Origin: JBGPBY01 sp041481485
GTDB lineage: Bacteria > Acidobacteriota > Terriglobia > 20CM-2-55-15
Assembly: GCA_041481485.1 (NCBI GenBank)
Contig: JBGPBY010000245.1
Coordinates: 1 to 10,550 of the forward strand
Direction: 5' to 3'
DNA: 10,550 nucleotides
Positions 1 through 5,770 of this stretch are shown here, one piece after another. Positions within the stretch are counted from its first letter, which is position 1. Each line of letters opens with the position of its first letter. The notes below the pieces were generated by a model. The model ran no database searches. It was given only the letters and a program-made list of their open reading frames with translations, and had not been told where the DNA came from. A program made the translations under genes and the position numbers.

Positions 1-83
1 GGAGAACCGTTGCACGAGGCATCGCCGCGGCCCTTTCTCAGCTCAACGCTCTATTTCAATCTCGATTTGAGGAAGCCCGATGA
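1..83 (+). CDS. Possible 3' end of a gene entering from the left
   Basis: Two plus-strand frames are open from the left edge. Frame 3 reads an amphipathic helix-like tail (RTVARGIAAALSQLNALFQS, then RFEEAR) and stops at TGA 81-83, before the repeats begin. Frame 1 stays open until TAA 127-129, which lies inside the first 77-bp repeat, and has a more GC-rich third codon position. I prefer frame 3 because its composition looks like a natural C-terminus, but I cannot exclude frame 1 or that neither is coding. No family is recognised. If real, the gene converges on ubiX. Confidence 0.3.
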   Translation, partial: RTVARGIAAALSQLNALFQSRFEEAR

Positions 84-118
84 GTCATCCCTCAAACACA
101 ACTTTATTGACAAGAGCC

Positions 119-278
119 GTTGCCGGTAAGCTCCTGCGGCTCCGCAGCTGGGGATCTCCCGGCTACGCAGCTGGCTCTTACCCCGCCTCCGCCCGGTTGC
201 CGGTAAGCTCCTGCGGCTCCGCAGCTGGGGATCTCCCGGCTACGCAGCTGGCTCTTCCCCCGCCTCCGCCCGGTTGCC
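119..278. repeat. 77-bp tandem repeat, two copies plus a 6-bp third start
   Basis: Unit 1 (119-195) and unit 2 (196-272) differ at one base (A180 versus C257). A third unit begins with GTTGCC at 273 and then diverges. Each unit carries a perfect GC-rich hairpin CTGCGG-CT-CCGCAG (134-147 and 211-224) and two related stretches, CGGCTCCGCAGCTGG and CGGCTACGCAGCTGG. The DNA is open in several frames on both strands, but the peptides are Gly/Pro/Arg-rich repeat translations with no domain. It lies downstream of the 3' end of ubiX. Confidence 0.9.
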
Positions 279-361
279 CACCGGCTCATGATGCTCACCG
301 ATTGAGGGGTCCCCAGCCGCGGAGCGGCGGCAGTTCGATAGCCACCGGCGTGAGCCGGTGG
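278..361. repeat. Inverted repeat with nested hairpin downstream of ubiX
   Basis: An 11-nt arm CCACCGGCTCA (278-288) pairs perfectly with TGAGCCGGTGG (351-361). The right arm also forms a tight hairpin by itself (342-361: CCACCGGC, loop GTGA, GCCGGTGG). In between lies a GC-rich stretch with GCCGCGGAGCGGCGGC. Read from ubiX on the minus strand, the T-run (368-373) comes before the hairpin rather than after it, so this is not a standard intrinsic terminator. It could still stabilise the operon's 3' end. Nothing else is seen between 362 and the ubiX stop at 417. Confidence 0.7.
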
Positions 362-416
362 AAAGAAAAAACAGCGAAGACCATTCAACGCCGTAGGCGC
401 GGCAGACCAAGAAAAT

Positions 417-968
417 TCACTCCCACCGTTTAAGACCCGGCATTTCGAGGCCCCACATCTCGACGACACGGCCGACCGTTTGGTCGACAATCTCGGCAAT
501 CGTCTCGGGCCGGGTATAAAACGCGGGCATTGGCGGCATGATGATGGCTCCATTGCGCGTGGCATCCAGCATCAACTGGCAATGGCCGGCGTGCAGCGGT
601 GTCTCCCGGAACAATAGTACCAGCCGCCGGCGCTCCTTGAGCGTCACATCGGCGGCTCGCGTCAGGAGATTATCGCTGGCGCAATTGGCAATCGCGGAGA
701 GCGTACGGACCGAGCACGGCGCGACGATCATGCCGTCGGTGGCAAACGAACCGCTCGAAATCCCTGCAGCAAGGTCTCGAATCGGATAAACCTTCGACGC
801 CAGCATCTCGACTTTCGACATGCAGTGCGTCGTCTCGATCGCAATCGTGGCCTTCGCCATATCCGAAATGACGAGGTGGGTTTCCACACCCTGTTCTTTC
901 AGCACCTCGAGCAGGCGAATTCCATAAACGGCGCCTGTCGCCCCGGAAATCCCCACGACGAGTCTCAC
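417..968 (-). CDS. ubiX: UbiX flavin prenyltransferase
   Basis: Flavin prenyltransferase joins a dimethylallyl group to reduced FMN to make prenyl-FMN, the cofactor of UbiD-type reversible decarboxylases used in quinone and aromatic-acid metabolism; the enzyme is cytosolic. The family pattern is complete over 183 residues: GISGATG at 6-12, SGSF at 72-75, PCS at 84-86, RAADV at 104-108, KERR at 111-114, RETP at 121-124 and PAFY at 148-151. K111, R121, E122 and Y151 match the conserved active-site positions in identity and spacing. I chose the GTG at 968-966 because it overlaps the DUF971 stop by 4 nt (GTGA) and places the Rossmann-like GISGATG at the usual distance from the start; an ATG at 1013 would add 15 unconserved residues encoded inside DUF971. 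It is the last gene of the operon. No ubiD lies in the window. The enzyme call is secure; the pathway it serves is unknown. Confidence 0.93.
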   Translation of the reverse strand: MRLVVGISGATGAVYGIRLLEVLKEQGVETHLVISDMAKATIAIETTHCMSKVEMLASKVYPIRDLAAGISSGSFATDGMIVAPCSVRTLSAIANCASDNLLTRAADVTLKERRRLVLLFRETPLHAGHCQLMLDATRNGAIIMPPMPAFYTRPETIAEIVDQTVGRVVEMWGLEMPGLKRWE

Positions 969-1312
969 GGCGTTTTCGCTTTCTCTTGCGCCACGCAGGA
1001 TTCGCAGCGGCACAGCTCTCGAAGGTACTCAAAGCTGAAGATCCCGGTGTGGTGGCTGTCGCTGAATTCGAAGTTCACCGCGTACTGACCGACGAGAGAA
1101 ATCTTTCGAAATTCGAGCGAGTCGGGAATATGCATTGGCAGTACCCTGCGCACTCCTGTCATCTCGTCGCGGCATGATGCGCAGGGGCAAAGGCCGCGCA
1201 GAATTTGCGCGATATGGCGGGTTTCGTGGCCGTCCGCCCAGATAATCTGAAGTTCCGAGGGCCCAAGCTTTTTTATTTTGGTGGGTGTCGTCGACTGCAG
1301 GTTGGCGCTCAT
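965..1312 (-). CDS. DUF971 / GBBH-like N-terminal domain protein
   Basis: A 115-residue protein of the DUF971 family, related to the small N-terminal zinc domain of gamma-butyrobetaine hydroxylase but without the catalytic oxygenase domain. Family signatures: WADGH at 25-29, LRGLCPCASC at 38-47 followed by the DEMTG run, VGQYAV around 74-79, HTGIFSFEYLR at 88-98, and a second cysteine cluster CRCESC at 101-106. By analogy with the hydroxylase domain, C42, C44, C47 and H88 are the likely zinc ligands; the second CxCxxC is an extra potential metal site. The gene begins 5 nt after the mrp stop, and its TGA overlaps the ubiX GTG. Known genomes often pair or fuse this domain with Mrp/ApbC-type ATPases, so a role in Fe-S or metal handling is plausible but unproven. 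The family call is firm, the function open. Confidence 0.88.
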   Translation of the reverse strand: MSANLQSTTPTKIKKLGPSELQIIWADGHETRHIAQILRGLCPCASCRDEMTGVRRVLPMHIPDSLEFRKISLVGQYAVNFEFSDSHHTGIFSFEYLRELCRCESCVAQEKAKTP

Positions 1313-1317
1313 ACCCG

Positions 1318-2415
1318 CTATTCGACTTCGAGAATGGGCGTCTCAAAACTGCGAATGCTGACCTGCGCCGCAACTTTTTGCGCAATCTCGCGAAGGACCT
1401 TTGAGCTTTCGGCTTCCGGCATCGCAATAACGATCGGGCTTCCCATATCCGACTGTTTGCGAATCGCCATATCCAGGGGAACTTCGCCAAAAAACGGAAG
1501 GCCCAATTCCACGGCTGCGCGGCTCGCGCCACCTTGGCCGAAGATGTAATCGCGCGAGTTGCAGTGGGTGCAGATGTAGTAACTCATATTCTCGACAATT
1601 CCGAGAATTGGAACCCGCGTCTGTTGAAACATGCGGAGCGTTTTCAGTGAGATTCGAAGACCCACATCCTGGGGCGTGGAGACAATCACCGCGCCAGTCA
1701 GCGGCACCTGCTGCGCCAGGGTCAGATGCACGTCGCCAGTTCCCGGAGGCAGATCGATGATGAGATAGTCGAGCTCGCCCCAATCCACATCGAACAGGCA
1801 CTGCTGCAGCGCGCGATGGGCCATGGGCCCGCGCCAGATCAGGGGTTGGTCCGATTTCACGAGCAGTCCCATGGACATGAACCGCAATCCTGCGGCATCA
1901 AGCGGAATCATGCGGTTTCCAACCGATCGTGGCGGGTGCTCGATGCCGAGCATGATCGGCATCGTCGGACCGTAAATGTCGCCATCCAGCAATCCCACTT
2001 TGGCGCCCTGCGCGGCAAGCGAGGCTGCAATGTTCACGGCAATGGTGGATTTTCCGACACCGCCCTTGCCGCTGCCGACCGCAACGATGTTCTTGACGCC
2101 CTTCAATGCGGTGCGGTCCATCTGAGGAGCGGGCCGAACTTCCGCAGTCATGTTGATTGCGACATTGCTGACTCCGGGAAGTCCCTTGACGAGGGCAACC
2201 GCTTCGTCACGCATCTGGTCTTTCACCGGACAGGCCGGCGTGGTGAGGTTCATATCGAACGCAACGTTGCCATTGTCGATTTTGAGATTGCGGATGAAAC
2301 CGAGGGTCACAATATCTTTCCGCAAGTCGGGATCCTGAACCCGCTTAAGAATGTCCAGGACCTGGCCTTCCGTCACCGTTCCGCTTTTTTCCTTGTTAAA
2401 CACAGCGCTCTCCAT
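1318..2415 (-). CDS. mrp: Mrp/NBP35-family Fe-S cluster carrier ATPase
   Basis: Mrp/ApbC proteins are cytosolic P-loop ATPases that hold a labile 4Fe-4S cluster between two subunits and pass it to apo-proteins. The 365-residue protein has the usual two parts. An N-terminal MIP18/DUF59 domain covers about 16-95, with the PDLRKDIVTLG run and TPACPVKD around 59-66. The ATPase begins at about 108: deviant Walker A GSGKGGVGKST (114-124), DGDIYGPTMP (144-153) and LIIDLPPGTGD (218-228). The cluster-binding CxxC is C282-T-H-C285, in the SYYICTHC stretch. Length and motif order are typical of the long bacterial form. ATG 2415 is preceded by AAGG four bases upstream. It is first in the operon; its link to DUF971 is a known association, while ubiX as third member suggests shared cofactor biogenesis (inference). 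Confidence 0.95.
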   Translation of the reverse strand: MESAVFNKEKSGTVTEGQVLDILKRVQDPDLRKDIVTLGFIRNLKIDNGNVAFDMNLTTPACPVKDQMRDEAVALVKGLPGVSNVAINMTAEVRPAPQMDRTALKGVKNIVAVGSGKGGVGKSTIAVNIAASLAAQGAKVGLLDGDIYGPTMPIMLGIEHPPRSVGNRMIPLDAAGLRFMSMGLLVKSDQPLIWRGPMAHRALQQCLFDVDWGELDYLIIDLPPGTGDVHLTLAQQVPLTGAVIVSTPQDVGLRISLKTLRMFQQTRVPILGIVENMSYYICTHCNSRDYIFGQGGASRAAVELGLPFFGEVPLDMAIRKQSDMGSPIVIAMPEAESSKVLREIAQKVAAQVSIRSFETPILEVE

Positions 2416-2441
2416 TCTGCCTTGTTGAATTCTTTATTGTA
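2416..2441 (-). promoter_or_regulatory. Candidate -10 box and ribosome binding site of the mrp operon
   Basis: On the minus strand TACAAT (2441-2436) resembles a -10 hexamer and is followed by AACAAGGCAGA just before ATG 2415. No good -35 is seen at 16-18 bp upstream. The stretch between this point and the palindrome at 2483 is the only unique DNA available for a promoter. Weak, motif-only evidence. Confidence 0.25.
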
Positions 2442-2482
2442 GCGCAGATTGGAGGGCCTCGGAGCGTGGGGACGTCTGTGGC

Positions 2483-2624
2483 TGTAAGGGCGGTCTATCA
2501 AGAAATCCCTCTCCCAACGGGAGAGGGCGGCCGAAGGCCGGGTGAGGGGTACCGCACGTAACGATTTTTACGTGCGGTACCCCTCACCCGACCCTCTCCC
2601 GTTGGGAGAGGGATTTCTTGATAG
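2483..2624. repeat. Composite palindrome of two inverted repeat copies
   Basis: Left arm 2495-2561 and right arm 2568-2624 are reverse complements around a 6-nt loop (2562-2567), except that the left arm holds 10 extra bases (reverse complement GCCTTCGGCC) and one mismatch beside them. Each arm contains its own hairpin: CCCTCTCCC, loop AACG or GTT, GGGAGAGGG. A head TGTAAGGGCGGTCTAT (2483-2498) precedes and overlaps the left arm. The right arm ends 3 nt from the M16 stop codon, so an M16 transcript extending past its stop would carry the whole structure. No U-run follows it, so it fits mRNA protection or a mobile palindrome better than a classic terminator. A third copy lies at 8908-8958. Confidence 0.92.
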
Positions 2625-2627
2625 GCA

Positions 2628-5438
2628 TCAATTCGAAGTAACCACTTTCCCTTCGGCATCTCTCAGCTGGACTTCTCCCAACCCGAGTGCCTTCAGCTCT
2701 GGTTCGATCTTCTTCCGGTCGCCGACGGCAATCACGATCAGTTTCTGCAGGATGAGGTACTTTTTCGACATGTCCTGCACCTGTGCGATAGACACTGCCG
2801 AAACCTTTTTCGCGTAGTCCGAGTAGTAATTCAGGCCGAGGTCATACGCAACGACATCCGCCAACGCGCCTACCGTCTGCTCGGTCGTCTGAAACCGGGA
2901 AGGCAGGGCACCGACGAGAAGCTGCTTCGCCAGTTTCATTTCGTCTTCGGAAACGAGCGTCTCGTCCATCTTGCGGATTTCCGTTAACACCTCGCGTGTA
3001 GCAGGCGCAGTCACATCGGTGCGCACACCCGAGGACACGGCAAACCAACCGGTATTCCTCAGGTACGTGAACCGGGAATTTGCCCCGTAGGTGTAGCCGT
3101 GTTGTTCACGGAGGTTCAGGTTGATGCGGCTGGAGAATAATCCACCGAGAATCGCATTCATGACCTGAAGCGGCTCGTAGTCCGGCGTGGATCGCGGTGG
3201 CCCCGCCACCGCAACCCGAAGCTGCGTCTGTGCGGCGCCCGGCATATCGACCTCGAGCAGCCGCGATCGCACGGGCATGGCAATTGGTGGATCCCAGCCC
3301 TTCACAGAATTGCCTCTCTCCTTCCAATTCCCCAGAGTTTTGCTGAGCATGGACGTGACATCTTCCTGTGTGAGAGCGCCCGACACAATCAGCGTCGCGT
3401 TCTCCGGAACATAGGAACTCGCCCAGAATCCGCGAAGGTCTGCCTGAGTCATGGCCTTCACCGACTCCGCCGTACCATTGTCCAGGTAACCGTAGGGACT
3501 CTTCTCACCGTTCATCGCCATAACCAGGACGCGCTGCGCGATCGTGCGTGGATCCGCCTTGCCTTCTTCAAACTGGCCCAGCAGGATCTTGCGCTCACGT
3601 TCGACTTCCATGTCGGCAAACACCGGATTCATGGCGGCATCGGCCAGAAGATCCATGCCGGACTGGATGTGGGAACGCGCCGCGGTCAGCGTCATGGTCG
3701 AATAATCCTGTGCCACGGCAAGATCAATGTGGGCTCCGGCCTGTTCCAGTTCCTGAGCAAATTGCGTGGCCGAGCGCGTAGCAGTTCCTTCGTCGAGCAT
3801 GCCAATCGCAAAATTCGATAGTCCCGGTTTGTTTAAAGGATTGTCTCCTGTGCCGCTCCGCACCAGAAGGCTTGCCGCGACTACCGGCCAGTCTTTCCGA
3901 TAGTCCAGCACCACATTCAGCCCGTTGGACAGTTTGAATTGAACAGGCGCCGGAATGACAAGCGCCGGATCCGGTCCGCCTGCAGGCGGTTTGGCCCGCC
4001 ATGGTTCGTCCTCATTGATCGACTCGGGCTTGTCGTTTGCCGCGACTTTGCCGGTCGGGACCGGCGGTGGAAGAACCTGGTTGCCCGGCATGCCATAGAC
4101 GACGGCTCGCGCCGACTCCACCAGATACTTCTTTGCGAAAGCGTGCACATCCGAAGCAGTCGTTTTCCGGAATCTCATGATGTCTTCGGCGAGGTAATCC
4201 GGATTCTTCAAATGATGGTTGTACATGTTGATTCGATCGGCAATGCCATCGAATCCACCGTTGCGCTCAAGGGAAAACAGGATGCCGGTTTCGATCGTCG
4301 CCTTCGCGCGCTCCATTTCCTGTTCGGTCGGACCCTTCTGACGAAATTCTTCCAGCTGCGCGTCGATTTCCTTCTGGATTTCTTCAAGGGTGTGGCCTTC
4401 ACGCGCCGTCGCCTGGATTCTCAGCACGGATCCCAAAGTGTATGGAGCGTCGTAGACATAAACATTCTGAGCAATCTGCTTGTCATACACGAGACTCCTG
4501 TAGAGACGGCTCGATTTACCCTGACCCAGAATCACAGCTGCGAGTTGTGCCTCGGCATCGCCAGGCTTGAAGATCGGAGGAGCCACCCAGGAAATGTAGA
4601 GCCTTGGAACTTCGATATGATCCGTAACGATGACATGGCGCTCGGCGGTAATTTCCGGAGTCGTTACTTTCACAGGAGGCACGTCGGGCCCGCGTTTCAG
4701 CGAACCGAAGTATTTTTCGACCAGCTGATGCGTTTTCGCTTTGTCGATGTCGCCGACAATCGCAATGCTGGCGTTATTCGGCGAATAGTACTCCTTGAAG
4801 AATTTGCGGACATCCGCAACCTGCGCGGCCTGAATGTCCTGATGCGAACCGATTACGTCCGAGTAATAAGGGTGTTCTTTCGGAAATATGGCATGCGTGG
4901 CGGCTTCTTCCACGATCCCATACGGCCGGTTCTCGACCGACTGCCGCCGCTCGTTGCGCACGACGTCCTGCTGGTTCTTAAAGGAATCCGCGGTGATTTC
5001 ATCCAACAGATAACCCATGCGGTCCGATTCCAGCCACAGAGCGAGCTCCAGCTGATTCGAGGGAACCGTTTCAAAGTAGTTCGTCCTGTCCTGATCCGTT
5101 GTGCCGTTGATGTCGCTGCTGCCGGCGGCCTCGAGCGTACGGAAATAGGCATCTTTCGGAACATGCTTCGATTTCTGGAACATCATGTGTTCGAACAGAT
5201 GCGCAAATCCCGTCCGCCCCGGCTCTTCATTTACCGGACCCACGTGATACCAGACACTGACGGAAACGCGCGGCAGCCTGTGGTCTTCGACAAGCAGCAC
5301 ATCGAGACCGTTGGCGAGCGTCGTCTTCTCGACAGCGATCTTCGGTATTGGAATCTCTGCCGGTGCGCTGGAACGCGAACACGCCGCGAATAAAATGATG
5401 AGAGCAATCAGACTTATCAGCCGTAAATGAATTCGCAT
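2628..5438 (-). CDS. M16-family zinc metallopeptidase, two-domain lipoprotein
   Basis: A pitrilysin-type (M16) zinc peptidase of 936 residues carrying two M16 units in one chain, predicted to sit in the envelope as a lipoprotein. The N-terminal hydrophobic segment (about 5-19) ends in FAAC20, close to a lipobox though with Phe where Leu is usual. The active unit (about 34-250) has the inverted zinc motif HLFEH (80-84) and a downstream Glu in VVRNERRQ (E163), about 79 residues later, as the family requires. An M16 C-terminal domain follows (about 255-450). After a Pro-rich linker (about 455-495), the second unit starts at 499; its zinc motif is lost (GLSNFAIGMLDEGT at 539-552), but it keeps the substrate-side signature SSRINLNLREQHGYTYG (769-785). 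One active plus one inactive half is the standard M16 design. I chose ATG 5438 because GCGGAGG lies 4 nt upstream and a signal peptide follows at once; the open frame runs on to 5570, but that extension translates repeat DNA (VVGGHRPPLHC). Natural substrates are unknown. Confidence 0.93.
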   Translation of the reverse strand: MRIHLRLISLIALIILFAACSRSSAPAEIPIPKIAVEKTTLANGLDVLLVEDHRLPRVSVSVWYHVGPVNEEPGRTGFAHLFEHMMFQKSKHVPKDAYFRTLEAAGSSDINGTTDQDRTNYFETVPSNQLELALWLESDRMGYLLDEITADSFKNQQDVVRNERRQSVENRPYGIVEEAATHAIFPKEHPYYSDVIGSHQDIQAAQVADVRKFFKEYYSPNNASIAIVGDIDKAKTHQLVEKYFGSLKRGPDVPPVKVTTPEITAERHVIVTDHIEVPRLYISWVAPPIFKPGDAEAQLAAVILGQGKSSRLYRSLVYDKQIAQNVYVYDAPYTLGSVLRIQATAREGHTLEEIQKEIDAQLEEFRQKGPTEQEMERAKATIETGILFSLERNGGFDGIADRINMYNHHLKNPDYLAEDIMRFRKTTASDVHAFAKKYLVESARAVVYGMPGNQVLPPPVPTGKVAANDKPESINEDEPWRAKPPAGGPDPALVIPAPVQFKLSNGLNVVLDYRKDWPVVAASLLVRSGTGDNPLNKPGLSNFAIGMLDEGTATRSATQFAQELEQAGAHIDLAVAQDYSTMTLTAARSHIQSGMDLLADAAMNPVFADMEVERERKILLGQFEEGKADPRTIAQRVLVMAMNGEKSPYGYLDNGTAESVKAMTQADLRGFWASSYVPENATLIVSGALTQEDVTSMLSKTLGNWKERGNSVKGWDPPIAMPVRSRLLEVDMPGAAQTQLRVAVAGPPRSTPDYEPLQVMNAILGGLFSSRINLNLREQHGYTYGANSRFTYLRNTGWFAVSSGVRTDVTAPATREVLTEIRKMDETLVSEDEMKLAKQLLVGALPSRFQTTEQTVGALADVVAYDLGLNYYSDYAKKVSAVSIAQVQDMSKKYLILQKLIVIAVGDRKKIEPELKALGLGEVQLRDAEGKVVTSN

Positions 5439-5442
5439 CAAT

Positions 5443-5449
5443 CCTCCGC
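5443..5449 (-). promoter_or_regulatory. Strong Shine-Dalgarno for the M16 gene
   Basis: The minus strand reads GCGGAGG, then ATTG, then ATG 5438. This near-consensus ribosome binding site with 4-nt spacing fixes the start at 5438 rather than at an upstream ATG at 5570, and it is the best ribosome binding site in the window. Confidence 0.75.
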
Positions 5450-5462
5450 TGGAACCCACGAT

Positions 5463-5556
5463 TGTAGGCGGGGTTGATGACCATGCACAACGTTTCACTT
5501 GCGGTGTGGTCGATGACCGCGTGCAATGTAGGGGCGGTCTATGACCGCCCACAACT
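5463..5556. repeat. Three degenerate 30-bp repeats, the last a perfect palindrome
   Basis: Copies at 5463-5492, 5499-5528 and 5527-5556 share the skeleton GG-x-GGTC/T-x-ATGACC followed by GCxCAAC/T. The third copy is the sharpest: head TGTAGGGGCGGTCTAT at 5527-5542, with the palindrome GGGCGGTC-TAT-GACCGCCC at 5532-5550. A small hairpin GGGAT-GCA-ATCCC follows at 5562-5574. Together with the element at 5584 this fills the 326-bp gap between M16 and murB; no convincing promoter or ORF is seen in it. The minus-strand translation gives VGGHRPPLHC, which can be mistaken for an M16 N-terminus. Confidence 0.7.
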
Positions 5557-5583
5557 GAATAGGGATGCAATCCCAGAGATCGT

Positions 5584-5770
5584 GCGCGGTCTATTAAGGT
5601 GTGAAGAAATAATCAATACTCAGTATTCAATTCTCAATTCTCAATTGTGGATGCGCTATCGCGCGGCATCTTCAAGAAATGATTGCGCGAAGCGCCACCG
5701 CCGATGAGAATTGAGAATTGAATATTGAGTATTGATTATTTCTTCACACCTTAATAGGCCGCGCCTACAG
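5584..5770. repeat. 181-bp element with 60-bp inverted arms next to the murB stop
   Basis: Left arm 5584-5643 and right arm 5705-5764 are reverse complements with only two mismatches (5590/5758 and 5623/5725). They flank a 61-bp GC-rich centre (5644-5704). The arms are AT-rich and contain 7-bp tandem steps (CAATTCT), in contrast to the surrounding DNA. The outer end on the minus strand reads TGTAGGCGCGGCCTATTAAG (5769-5750), matching the head of the other repeats; its TAG is the murB stop codon. No transposase is encoded, and I see no clear target-site duplication. This is consistent with a non-autonomous MITE-like or palindromic repeat family, but the identity is not established. Confidence 0.88.

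Noticed and set aside
119..278. CRISPR array suspected from repeated GC-rich units
   Set aside because: The two units abut directly with no spacers, the unit is 77 bp, and no cas gene is present.
342..373. Intrinsic terminator for the ubiX operon
   Set aside because: The hairpin is good, but the T-run lies before it in the direction of transcription. In the plus direction the hairpin is followed by A residues.
80..433. 117-codon open frame on the plus strand
   Set aside because: It runs through both 77-bp tandem units and the hairpin block and then into the ubiX 3' end. The product is low-complexity repeat translation with no domain and no ribosome site.
104..565. 153-codon open frame on the minus strand overlapping the ubiX 3' end
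   Set aside because: It is out of frame with ubiX, and the rest is repeat translation (AHAGGYRTAAAPRLG-type peptide).
1726..2442. 238-codon open frame on the plus strand
   Set aside because: It is antisense to mrp, which has complete Walker A, DUF59 and CxxC motifs. The His/Arg-rich product is typical of a complementary frame.
3939..5393. 484-codon open frame on the plus strand
   Set aside because: It lies wholly antisense to the M16 gene, whose catalytic motifs are intact on the other strand. The product is rich in Arg, Phe and His with no recognisable domain, as expected of a shadow frame.
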